Both the position numbers and the translations under genes were made by a program. Under the pieces are notes generated by a model. It worked only from the letters and a program-made list of their open reading frames with translations. It had not been told where the DNA came from and did not search any database. 64,000 nucleotides of DNA. It comes from Petasospora fabianii. Its lineage: Eukaryota > Ascomycota > Saccharomycetes > Phaffomycetales > Wickerhamomycetaceae. The stretch lies in the NCBI GenBank assembly GCA_022641835.1, contig CP048717.1:1488001-1552000 (forward strand). Direction: 5' to 3'. The number at the start of each line of letters is the position of its first letter. The first letter of the stretch is position 1. Below are positions 18,701 to 27,370 of this stretch, in pieces.

Positions 18701-19898
18701 CCCTATTCATGTTATCTCTCCAATTAGGTGGTCTTTCGTACCCATTAATAAGGAAGAACTTGTGCATACAAAACTTTTTAGGATTCCATGAAGCACTTGT
18801 CTTTGGATCACAAGTACACTTATTAGCCCTTCTTACCTCTTTTTCAATTGGACAAACACTGTATTGTTCATTTTGAAATCCAATGTCTGAAAACCAATGG
18901 ATCTCCTTAGCTCTTAGTAACATAGAACTCATTACTGTACGAACAGGTCCAGCTTCCCATAACTCATAATAGAATCCACCACTCTTATCAAGGTATTCCC
19001 AAAGATCCCAGAATCTTTGTGATCTAAAGAATCTCAATTCACCAATCTCTAACCCTGTGAAGAATTCACAATGACCGGGACTCTTAACATCAAGTTGTGG
19101 ATCAAGATCAACAAATCTTTTCATATTATCATCCAGTGATTGATCGGGTCTTTCTTTGAAATATCTTGCAACTGTTTCATATAATGATGGATTTAACTTA
19201 TCATTGCCCCTCTTTGCCATACTAAACCCATATTTCTTATTGTTTTGTTTCATAAACTTGAAGATGTCATAGTTGATATCACATGATAATCTAGTATCAA
19301 CATTAATGTTGCAAAAGTAGTCATACCCATCTAATAAAGTATGATTAGTTAATAACCCAGCAATATATCTTTGCCAATGTCTATAATCGACATCCATAGC
19401 GTGTTCAAATCCTTGTTGTGCCATCTTTATACGACTCTGATATGATAGTTCAGCATCAACGTATTTTGGGAAAGACCATTGATCTCTCTTGACATACCCA
19501 TATTCAACATGTCCAGTGATAATAGAAGATGTAACTTCTCTAAACTCTGTGTTTATAGCACTTTCACTTAAAAACACCCAATCATAATGATACTTATCAT
19601 TGAAATGCTCTTGAACACTCTTAACTGCATCTATAACTTTATATAGATCTTGATTTCGACAAACAGTGACAAAAGTAGCTTTAACTCGAGTTCCATCATC
19701 TAATGGTTTGGAGAAAACACCTTGCTCTTTATCTGAATGAGTTGTTGGGGCATGATATTCCATGTAGTGTTCATCTCGGGTGTATCTTGTTGTTGATGTA
19801 TGTATCCATGTGATAAGAACAACAACTATCAACATAATCAGTACACCTTTTCGATGGAGTCTTAAGAATGACCATGGCTTATTCTCTTTAGCTAACAT
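18693..19898 (-). CDS. divergent KRE2/KTR-family protein, metal-ligand residues replaced
   Basis: This 401-residue type II membrane protein has an anchor at about 18-32 (KGVLIMLIVVVLITWIH). It is clearly GT15: KATFVTVCRNQDLYKVI, YHYDWVFLSE, QWSFPKYVDAELSY, NKKYGFSMA and SGGFYYELWEAGPVR. Compared with its neighbour, the Glu of the EPDV motif aligns with N199 (FCNINVDTRLSCDINYD). The His of GYYHVP aligns with N343 (DIGFQNEQYSVCP). The nucleophile-equivalent Glu is kept (E312). This is either a non-catalytic or changed-specificity paralogue. The reading frame is intact, so it is not a simple pseudogene. ATG at 19898. The 3' end runs into simple repeats. Confidence 0.87.
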   Translation of the reverse strand: MLAKENKPWSFLRLHRKGVLIMLIVVVLITWIHTSTTRYTRDEHYMEYHAPTTHSDKEQGVFSKPLDDGTRVKATFVTVCRNQDLYKVIDAVKSVQEHFNDKYHYDWVFLSESAINTEFREVTSSIITGHVEYGYVKRDQWSFPKYVDAELSYQSRIKMAQQGFEHAMDVDYRHWQRYIAGLLTNHTLLDGYDYFCNINVDTRLSCDINYDIFKFMKQNNKKYGFSMAKRGNDKLNPSLYETVARYFKERPDQSLDDNMKRFVDLDPQLDVKSPGHCEFFTGLEIGELRFFRSQRFWDLWEYLDKSGGFYYELWEAGPVRTVMSSMLLRAKEIHWFSDIGFQNEQYSVCPIEKEVRRANKCTCDPKTSASWNPKKFCMHKFFLINGYERPPNWRDNMNRGI

Positions 19899-20023
19899 AA
19901 TCCTTATCGTATTCTTCTCGTAGTCTTCTGTTGTGTTCAGTTTAACGAGTGTACAGGGATTAATCTTTTTACGGGTGTATACGTTATTCCCGCTAAACCA
20001 CGCGGCTTGGCCTTACTATATAT

Positions 20024-20131
20024 CTACTTATACATATAGCCATATATATATACATATAGCCATATATATATACATATATATCCATATATATATACACACA
20101 TATATATATCCATATACATATATATATATAT
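20024..20131. repeat. AT-rich minisatellite with about 21-bp unit
   Basis: Units of the form catatagccatatatatata are repeated about three times with decay into (TA)n. The tract ends at the stop codon of the PMU1-like gene (20132) and continues the AT-rich 3' environment of this cluster. Confidence 0.75.
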
Positions 20132-20959
20132 CTAATGCTTAGCCTTGATGACAACAGGGAGGACTTGTCCAGGTTCTAAATCATGTTTTGGATGATCAAT
20201 CTCTTTCAACAACTGTTTAATGGTTCCAGAGTGTGATGTAATAGAGATGATATAATTATCATCATTCTTATAAAGCCATTTTAAGAAATCATGTGTACGT
20301 TGTTGAACATGACTCTTCTTCTCTCTATCATCAGCATTCCAAAGCTCATCCTTCTCTGTGAACCCCTTGGTAAATGATAATTGTGGATAGTTCTCATTTA
20401 TCCATGTCTTTGTATGTCTTTCATATGATGTATATACACCATATCTCTCTCTAAGATCTTCAACAATAACACCGTCTTGTGAATCACCCCATGTCAATTT
20501 GAAAGTATGACATGTTCTTTGTAAAGGTGAAACATAGAAGCTTTGTGGTTTAGCTCCATTGTCACTCTCAATCAACTGTTTCCAACTATGTCCAAGTTGA
20601 GTAGCTTGATCAATACCAGTTGAAGTGAGGTCATCATCAAAGAGAATGATATCATTATATGTATCTTGTGTCCCAACTGTACTCCAGACATCACCAACTT
20701 GATCCTTAACAACGTTATGCCATGCCTCACCATGTCTTGCTAAGAATAACAATTTGTAATAAGTCTCATCATTACTCTTAGCTTGAAGTTCAGATACAAG
20801 TGATGACCATGAATAATCTGATGAAAGCCCCCAATTTGGAAGATCTGTAGTAATGGAACTTGCATTAGAGTATTGAGTGAAATACTCTGATTGAGCTGTG
20901 AATTTCCATGAACAAGCTGGTACTGGACTGAGCAGTAATACTTGTAATGGGATTCTCAT
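20132..20959 (-). CDS. PMU1: Pmu1-like histidine phosphatase / phosphomutase-like protein
   Basis: This 275-residue histidine-phosphatase protein contains the signature LFLARHGEAWHNVV (catalytic His about residue 76). The second-half motif SITSHSGTIKQLL supplies the other active-site His. The WSTVGTQDTYNDIILFDDDLTSTGIDQATQLG segment is typical of the Pmu1/phosphoglycerate-mutase-like group. S. cerevisiae Pmu1 is a phosphomutase homologue of uncertain substrate; some relatives became thiamine or broad phosphatases in other yeasts. The N-terminus is mildly hydrophobic (PLQVLLLSPVPA) and may or may not be a signal. ATG at 20959. It is the last of a same-strand run with the KTR genes. Confidence 0.8.
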   Translation of the reverse strand: MRIPLQVLLLSPVPACSWKFTAQSEYFTQYSNASSITTDLPNWGLSSDYSWSSLVSELQAKSNDETYYKLLFLARHGEAWHNVVKDQVGDVWSTVGTQDTYNDIILFDDDLTSTGIDQATQLGHSWKQLIESDNGAKPQSFYVSPLQRTCHTFKLTWGDSQDGVIVEDLRERYGVYTSYERHTKTWINENYPQLSFTKGFTEKDELWNADDREKKSHVQQRTHDFLKWLYKNDDNYIISITSHSGTIKQLLKEIDHPKHDLEPGQVLPVVIKAKH

Positions 20960-22671
20960 TATATCCTGTTCTGTCTTTGATCAATGTGACTTATAGTCTA
21001 ATGAATAGACAATTAGGTATAAAGATCATCGTTCATATATAGTCATCATCTTTCAACCCTTGGAGTTATAAGTAAAAGCCCACGTTTCTTAATAGATTAG
21101 ATCATTTAGATACAATTTGGATACAATTTAGATCTTCAATTATACTAATCATACAATTGGTTATCCAAGAATAGCTAAATAAACCATCTATCTCCCCCAA
21201 TAAAGTAAAAAAAAAAAGGGCCAAATATGAGCTTTGAATAAGGCTTCCCCGAGGACTGAGTTGAGTGGATGTAATAGGCCGGGTAATGTTTCACCAAACT
21301 GGTTAAATAGTAATTATATGCTCGTTTAATCTTTATAAATCAGATTCTACGAGGTGTCTATTTAACCGATAAACGATACAAGAGACCTAATGACATAGCC
21401 ACATTGCCATATATATATATATATATATATAAATTAGCCACACTTATATTCTTCACCCAATCAGATGTAACCTTGTACGACGTTACCAATAACTAAGAGA
21501 AGAGCAACATGAGAGTAACTACAAGATGTGGCTTGAAAGAGAACTATCTATCTAAACGAACAAATAGCCTTCGCCTGATGTCAAGTATTAGATGTCAAAT
21601 GTCAAATGTCAGATGACCTTTTTCGTTCTGCAGGGGTAAATATCCCCAAATTGGTATCTTAAACGAGGACTCACGTGACTTGGGTGGGGGGGGGATCTAG
21701 TAGTTAGTTAGCAATCATTTTACGATTCAAGATTAAGAGTTAAACGAGGAGATGGAAGCCCCGTTCCTGGATAGACGTGTCAGTTTCGTGTAGTGATTTT
21801 CGTGTCGTTTGTGCTGTGGGGTTGGCTTTCCTATAGTCTTTGCGGGTGTGCATAGGACAACATGGGGCGCGTCGTGAGCCCATCCTGCGTCTTTCTTTTG
21901 TTTTTATTTTGTAGTTGCTTTGTTTTGTTTTGGTTTGCTTTGCTTTTCTTTTGCTGTTGCTTTGCTATGTTTATATCTAAGAGGTTGACTGTTGATATAG
22001 CTTTGACTATGGGTTGTAGTTGACAACCAAGGATAGAGACAATACAGACGATAGAGACCAACGTAGATAATTATGTTACTCAATTGCGGGCACAGTCCCT
22101 CAATAAGGTTACCAAATGATGAATAGAACAAGAAAATAAGCATATACAAACCTTTAACACCACGAAACACGAACTAAACGCGAACACGACACGAACATGA
22201 CACGTAATGGGTGTATACCTTGCCAAGATACAGATCAAAATAAAGATAAAGATAAACAGAGACGCGTGTGCGTCCGAAACACCCAGTTCCATTGATCTGT
22301 GGCGGAGAAGACATGTCTCCACATACATACATATACACCCGAAAATTTGTATACGCTTGTTTACCTCATGTTTATGTTGTTTACATTGAGTTAATAAACG
22401 CGTTGGAGACGCGAATATAGATATGTCACGTGACATAAAAATAAGCTAAACGAGGAAGTGGCCTTACCGTACTGCGGGCTTCTGCGGGCTTCTGCGGGCG
22501 AGCCGACGGTAAAAGCCGACGGCTGCAGATGTGGTTCGATGTTCACCGAATTGTATTTTTTTGTTGGTTGTTGATCTTGAACGATATAAAGAGGCTGTTT
22601 CCTGGTGTTCATTTACTCATAAGACTATTACTATAATAAAACAACACAACTACACACAACTACAACACACC
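20960..22671. other. 1.7-kb divergent non-coding region
   Basis: This region lies between PMU1 (-) and the 65-aa gene (+). It holds a (TA)n run near 21411-21431, a set of ATGTCAA repeats (21578-21612) and G9 near 21686. It also has TCACGTGA-type boxes (about 21672 and 22428), three identical TAAACGAGGA decamers (21660, 21741, 22447) and the GC-rich repeat block at 22471-22522. Short ORFs here look random. Confidence 0.5.
22471..22522 (+). repeat. phased 10-bp GC-rich tandem repeat plus AGCCGACGG pair
   Basis: Three tandem decamers occur at 22471-22500 (actgcgggct, tctgcgggct, tctgcgggcg). AGCCGACGG follows at 22501 and again at 22514. The block sits 150-200 bp upstream of the 65-aa ORF, in an otherwise AT-rich region, so it is probably an upstream activating element. 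Confidence 0.6.
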
Positions 22672-22869
22672 ATGCTTGCCTCTTCTGTCACTCGTGCTAG
22701 CTTCCGCTATGCTGCTAATCCACGTACAAACATTCAACCTTTCCTTATGCTTGGTTATATCTCACTCGCTATCACACTACCATTTGTTCTCCCTGTGAAA
22801 CAAAGTCTTTCAACTTCTACAAACAAACAGACAGGGACCATTGGATTGAACTCCTTTGTTAGAATTTGA
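22672..22869 (+). CDS. small (65 aa) putative mitochondrial membrane protein
   Basis: This ORF starts at ATG 22672, preceded by an AC-rich leader typical of yeast 5' UTRs and a TATA-like element (gatataaaga) about 100 bp upstream. The N-terminus (MLASSVTRASFRYAANPR) is basic, Ser/Ala-rich and free of acidic residues, like a mitochondrial presequence. A hydrophobic segment follows at about residues 24-42 (FLMLGYISLAITLPFVLPV), then a short polar tail. I cannot name a family. The unusual promoter block upstream supports regulated expression. Confidence 0.55.
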   Translation: MLASSVTRASFRYAANPRTNIQPFLMLGYISLAITLPFVLPVKQSLSTSTNKQTGTIGLNSFVRI

Positions 22870-23412
22870 ACCATACACTACTCATGCTTGACTTGATTGA
22901 CTTATCATCTTCCACCTTCCCCATCTACCTTCCACTTTCACCTTGCACCTCCACCCTCCACGATAAGACTGGTTCTTACACAAAGTTATGATTTTCCTCT
23001 GGTTTTCTTGTTTTCTTGCTTTCTTGCTTTTTCTAAACGGCTCAAATGGTATCACAGGCTCTGGGGTTGTCCTTCAACTGACTCTCAGACTTACAACAGA
23101 CACACATACAAACACACACACACACACACGCTCTCTTCACTTCTGATAATCTGCCTTCGTTTGACATCTCCACATGTCCAAGACAGTTCTAATTTTAGTT
23201 TTAATTACATTTTCTTTAATGCCTTATGATTTGATCAATGATTGCAGTATCTGTATCTGACTTATACCCCTGTATGTACAATTTTTCCCAATTGGGTATG
23301 TACACTTTTTCCTAATTGAGTAATTCCGTTGGATCTTAGATAAACAGCTACACCCATCGATAAAGGCAGGCACCCATTGCTTAGGCATGCACACAATAAG
23401 TAAAGATATACA
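22870..23412. other. convergent intergenic region with CA repeat
   Basis: This 543-bp region is C/T-rich at first, with a (CA)n tract at about 23111-23128. The phrase TTGGGTATGTACA / TACACTTTTTCC is partly duplicated near 23275-23315 (tgtacaatttttcccaattg, then tgtacactttttcctaattg). No ORF was seen. Confidence 0.5.
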
Positions 23413-23823
23413 TTACTTTATAGACCTTGTTATAACCACTATAAGACCTAAATCTTTAGAAGAATCAGGAATAACAAATAATTCCTTAACTTTGTTAAAT
23501 CTTAATCTTAACAACTCAACAGCTTTAGCATCATCACCATTATTAGTATCATCATTCGCTGCAAGATCCATAGCTCCCTCGACCATCACACTAACGCTCT
23601 TTAATACACTTAATGCTGAATCAATCTTTAACCTGTGTACTTTCTGATGTTGTTGTTCCCATCCGTTTACCAATTGTCGTGTTGATAAAGTGTATGTCAT
23701 AGCTTTAAAAGATTGAATAGTTGATGAATTTGTAAGGGAATTTTGTAAAAATTCAAAATGGTGTATTCCCTGCATAAGCTCCGTTGGTGGTAATGGAAGG
23801 TATGTGATCTCTGTGTCTGTCAT
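23413..23823 (-). CDS. unknown 136-aa protein
   Basis: The frame is open upstream to 23850 but only through GTG. The first ATG is at 23823, giving MTDTEITYLPLPPTELMQ. The 136 residues are predicted mostly helical (HHFEFLQNSLTN, RLKIDSALSVLKSVSVMVEGAMD, AVELLRLRFNKVKELF) with an acidic Asn/Asp insert in the middle and no membrane segment. Size and helicity recall small subunits of multiprotein complexes, but no family signature is visible. It shares a divergent promoter with the alpha/beta hydrolase gene, with two Rap1-like motifs. Confidence 0.6.
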   Translation of the reverse strand: MTDTEITYLPLPPTELMQGIHHFEFLQNSLTNSSTIQSFKAMTYTLSTRQLVNGWEQQHQKVHRLKIDSALSVLKSVSVMVEGAMDLAANDDTNNGDDAKAVELLRLRFNKVKELFVIPDSSKDLGLIVVITRSIK

Positions 23824-23917
23824 TATGTGCTGGTGTAAACAAGAGAACACCTTAGTAAGGGGATCCTTCCTTTTATCGTAGTATTTAATTTATTTAAGAA
23901 AAAGGATAAACCACGAT

Positions 23918-23997
23918 ACACCCAAACACCATTATTGATAAAAATAAATAAATTAAATAAAAATTAAAAAAGAATAAGTTTGACACACCTGAACACC
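23918..23997 (+). promoter_or_regulatory. two Rap1-like motifs in a divergent promoter
   Basis: ACACCCAAACACC (23918-23930) and ACACCTGAACACC (23985-23997) are 67 bp apart in the same orientation and separated by AT-rich, nucleosome-disfavouring sequence. The first fits the S. cerevisiae Rap1 consensus RMACCCANNCAYY exactly. Confidence 0.55.
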
Positions 23998-24200
23998 ATT
24001 TAATTTATTTATTTAATTAAAAAAAAAAAAACTATATCTCCGCTTTTCCCCGAAATTAATCCTCGGCCACAGTTTTCAGACTCTGACTTCCCCACTTGAA
24101 GACTACTTCAAGTAAACATCATTAGTAAACAGGTAAAACAATACCCATTACTCTTATCTACATCACCAAAGTGTCAGCTATATCAATTGAACCATTAGAG

Positions 24201-25388
24201 ATGTCACTCGAGCAATACAAAGAGCTCGCGGTACAAGAACAACGTTACCCGAAGAATCCGATCTCTAAACTTGTTTCTATATTACAATCAATTTGTACAT
24301 TTTGGACACCAACACCACTTGAAAAGTTATTGATTGATGATGATGATACATTTAAGAAGTTATTAACTTTGAAATATTCCACTATTGAACATATTGAAGG
24401 AGTTGGTGAAGTACATTCGCTTATCATTCCACATCCTCTCAAGTCATTACTAAACAACAGTTCAATGAGTACAAAATGTGTTGAAGAGATTGAATATGAG
24501 ATTGCAAATACACCAGTTGTGGTATTTATACATGGGTTAGGTGGTAATTTACAACAATTTGATGAACAGATTGAAAAATTTGCAGAATATTGTGATGTTG
24601 TTGCATTGGATCTACCAGGTAGTGGTAAGAGTCTTAATTGGGATAAAACAAGTTTTACATTAACATTGGATTCATTTGCTTCATTTGTTCAACAATTCTT
24701 GATCCAGAAGGGATTCAAAGATAGGAAAGTCATCTTAGTCGGACACAGTTATGGTACACAGATCGTACTCAAGCTCTTGAACAGATTAGACCAGGGGAAA
24801 GTTGTTGGTGCCGTGATGATTGCACCACCTAAATTCCTCTTTAAGAGAAATTGGTTACAGAATCTAGTGTTGAAACTGTTGTTAAACATTCCATTCGTTT
24901 TCCAATGCTTTAGAAAGTTTGATAGGGTGAATAATGTCCATTCTGTTTCATTGAGAAGATTGTTTGCCAATGTTGATGAAGTTTCAGATTATCACAAATT
25001 CAAGCAATTCAAGTTCAACTTAAGTACAAACTCAACAAATATCTTAACACAAGCATTGAATTGGAAGCCAATCAGTTCTGAAGAAGTGATTCAAGCTTTC
25101 CAAAGACTTACAACACCTTTAGATTCAGATTCAGATGAAACAACTGGTTCATTACTCATTATAGATGGTGATACAGATAAAGTAACACATAATGGTGGAT
25201 CATCTTATAAAGACTTCTTAGGGAACAGTAATGTTGAATACTCTGTGGTGGAAAAGGCTGGTCACAACTTGATGCTTGAACGTGCTGATGAGTTAAATGA
25301 GTTGTTATCTAAATTTTTTGCCAAGAGGGATGCAAGACTTAAACCGGGTCATATGGATGAAGTACGCAGGAGATTGATTGCTTTATAA
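24201..25388 (+). CDS. alpha/beta hydrolase (lipase/esterase-like)
   Basis: This 395-residue protein has an alpha/beta hydrolase fold. The oxyanion-hole HG is in VVFIHGLGGNLQQFDEQ (about residues 108-123). The nucleophile elbow is GHSYG (Ser about 182) and the acid is in LLIIDGDTDKVT. The catalytic His is in VEKAGHNLMLERADE. The C-terminus KPGHMDEVRRRLIAL resembles fungal hydrolases related to S. cerevisiae Ldh1 and similar lipases. It lacks an SKL-type peroxisomal signal. The frame extends to 24171 only through GTG, so I use the first ATG at 24201. The substrate is unknown. Confidence 0.8.
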   Translation: MSLEQYKELAVQEQRYPKNPISKLVSILQSICTFWTPTPLEKLLIDDDDTFKKLLTLKYSTIEHIEGVGEVHSLIIPHPLKSLLNNSSMSTKCVEEIEYEIANTPVVVFIHGLGGNLQQFDEQIEKFAEYCDVVALDLPGSGKSLNWDKTSFTLTLDSFASFVQQFLIQKGFKDRKVILVGHSYGTQIVLKLLNRLDQGKVVGAVMIAPPKFLFKRNWLQNLVLKLLLNIPFVFQCFRKFDRVNNVHSVSLRRLFANVDEVSDYHKFKQFKFNLSTNSTNILTQALNWKPISSEEVIQAFQRLTTPLDSDSDETTGSLLIIDGDTDKVTHNGGSSYKDFLGNSNVEYSVVEKAGHNLMLERADELNELLSKFFAKRDARLKPGHMDEVRRRLIAL

Positions 25389-25938
25389 TCTCCATTAATA
25401 AGCTTTATTAAACCCCTGGTGATCTAATCATATGGGTCTAACACTAAGCTCAACATCTCTGTGTCAAATATGCAGTTTCAACGTCGTGTTATAAGTTAGA
25501 CTATGTCTGTGTTTGATTCTTTCATTACACTGACCATATAATCAACTCCATTGATCCATTGATCCAATGATAAAGTAATGTCTGGTATTGAATACTTCAT
25601 AGTCCATAGAAGTCTTCATTGAGAGACTTATAGTAACGGTAATAAACCACATTTACTCGGTAAATACACAACTAAACTAGCTCAAATACATAGAAAAACA
25701 AGTAAACTACAAAATAGAACCAATTAATAACCAAATAACCTCAAATGTAACTAATTAAACTAAAAGTAAATAAAGTAATAGATTATGTAATAAATTATGT
25801 AAGCAGGTATATATATATATATATATATATATATGGTACGCGCCACATCACAGTAAACCCCCCATAAAAAAAAATGTAAACAAACAACATCCACTTTATC
25901 TTTATATATATATTCTTATACCTTGGTCATAAGCTATA
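25389..25938. other. intergenic, arrestin-like gene promoter
   Basis: This is a 550-bp AT-rich region with an uninterrupted TA microsatellite at about 25808-25834 and a second TATA-rich stretch (tttatatatatatt) about 30 bp before the ATG. A run of A-rich sequence with repeated aactaa/aaataa words lies at 25670-25800. No ORF was seen. Confidence 0.5.
25808..25834. repeat. (TA)n microsatellite in promoter
   Basis: This is an uninterrupted TA dinucleotide run of about 13 units, some 105 bp upstream of the arrestin-like ATG. Confidence 0.85.
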
Positions 25939-27159
25939 ATGGTCACCCAAGAACTTACAGTGACACTTAAACCTTCTAATAAGCCCCTGGTACAAGGATG
26001 TCCTGGTGTTCCCAAGACTTACCCTGCTATTGTTGGTACACTAGAGGTGAGATCCACTTCTATTATACCACAACAAGTTGATTCCGTCACTATTGTCTTT
26101 GCCACAGTTGATACACTTAGATCGAAGCCACGTGATGTTCCAGGGATGTTACGAAAAGTCAACTATGAGATGACTATCCCCGTTAATGATCGTATCATCG
26201 CTATGGATGTTCCTTTCCTCATTGGTATACGTACAGACATTTGTCCAACAAGTGAAGGCACTAGAGGAACAACAACTCATCGTCTTGAAGTGAATGTTAA
26301 TAGTGGGAAACAATCTAGAGAGTACTTGTTCCCCGTGGTGATATCGACATATGATACGTTACCACTCTATCGTCAGTTCAATGAACCAATAAGTAAAGTT
26401 GTTGACTCTAGAGATAATGCTGTTATGGTGGATTATTCTTTACCAACAAGTGCTATTGGACCACACGAGGAGTTAGTTGTCAACTTCAAGCTATCGACTA
26501 ATCCAGTTTACCCTAAACTTGCAGATAAAGTGAAGTTGAAGAAGATTACAATGGAGATTGTTGAAGTTTTCGATTGTCGTTGTGATAAGTCATTCATTAA
26601 GGAGAGTACATTAGTATCATCGATAAAGGATTATGGTAACACATACCTTGGTGTACGTGGATTAACAGAGTCTCTAACAATCTCTCAAAAACCATCAGAG
26701 AATGATAAGTATCGTTTATTCCTTAAACATCAAGACCCTAAACTACTTCGAACAAATGCATCCATCAACAACAACAACAGCAGCAGCAGCAGTAACGAAC
26801 TTAGACCACTGATTATCGACTACAACGAAGATACAATCCCATTGACACATCATCAACCAATGACAAAGCGTTCAATTCTATTTAGTACCTATTACGAACT
26901 GAGGTTATTCTTCAAGCTATCAGGAGCTAAGGACGTTGAAGTGAAACAACCAATAACAATTGCACCTTTTGATAGGACTAAGAGCATATATTTGCTTAAA
27001 TGGATCATAAAGGAATCAGAAATGGCAGAAATCTTCTTACAGGGGATTGAAAAGGAGTTAGGAAAGATCAGTTATGATTCCAAGTTTGATACATTGGTAT
27101 ATCCACAGAGAAAGCCATCAAAGATGAAGAGTAAAGAGGATAAGGAGAGTTTTGTTTAG
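25939..27159 (+). CDS. arrestin-related protein
   Basis: This 406-residue protein has an N-terminal arrestin-like beta sandwich: LTVTLKPSNKPLVQGCPG, YPAIVGTLEVRSTS and VDSVTIVFATVDTLRS. An arrestin-C-like half follows (SKVVDSRDNAVMVDYSLP, HEELVVNFKLSTN, YYELRLFFKLSGAKDVEVKQPITIAP). Arrestin-related adaptors recruit the Rsp5 ubiquitin ligase to membrane cargo through PY motifs, but I see no PPxY here. This may be a short, atypical member such as Art10-like. The C-terminal tail is Lys-rich. It lies upstream of VTA1 on the same strand, which is suggestive as both act in endosomal sorting. Confidence 0.72.
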   Translation: MVTQELTVTLKPSNKPLVQGCPGVPKTYPAIVGTLEVRSTSIIPQQVDSVTIVFATVDTLRSKPRDVPGMLRKVNYEMTIPVNDRIIAMDVPFLIGIRTDICPTSEGTRGTTTHRLEVNVNSGKQSREYLFPVVISTYDTLPLYRQFNEPISKVVDSRDNAVMVDYSLPTSAIGPHEELVVNFKLSTNPVYPKLADKVKLKKITMEIVEVFDCRCDKSFIKESTLVSSIKDYGNTYLGVRGLTESLTISQKPSENDKYRLFLKHQDPKLLRTNASINNNNSSSSSNELRPLIIDYNEDTIPLTHHQPMTKRSILFSTYYELRLFFKLSGAKDVEVKQPITIAPFDRTKSIYLLKWIIKESEMAEIFLQGIEKELGKISYDSKFDTLVYPQRKPSKMKSKEDKESFV

Positions 27160-27319
27160 CCATAATGATCAATTGAGGACTAAGATAAGACTATACTTAA
27201 TCATTTATAGTGATTATTCGTTATAAGTTATGTTTATGTAGACTTTTTGTGGGGTAAGTGAAGAGAGACATTGAGCCGGGTAATCCTATGTTAAGATAAC
27301 TAAGAAAAGGTTACTATGG

Positions 27320-27353
<34 letters not shown>
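27320..27353. repeat. (AT)n microsatellite upstream of VTA1
   Basis: This is an AT dinucleotide run of about 15 units ending 20 bp before the VTA1 ATG (27371). It may contribute TATA-like or nucleosome-free properties. Confidence 0.85.
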
Positions 27354-27356
<3 letters not shown>

Positions 27357-27370
27357 GCACAACTGGTAAG

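Noticed and set aside
22080-22436. 118-codon minus-strand ORF in the 21-22.7 kb gap
   Set aside because: Cys/Phe/Ile-rich composition, overlaps several random ORFs, no promoter or family evidence.
24171-24200. Extended N-terminus of the alpha/beta hydrolase from GTG
   Set aside because: GTG is not a normal start for nuclear yeast genes; first ATG is 24201. The same reasoning moved the starts of RPN12, MIF2, CUE2 and the 136-aa gene.
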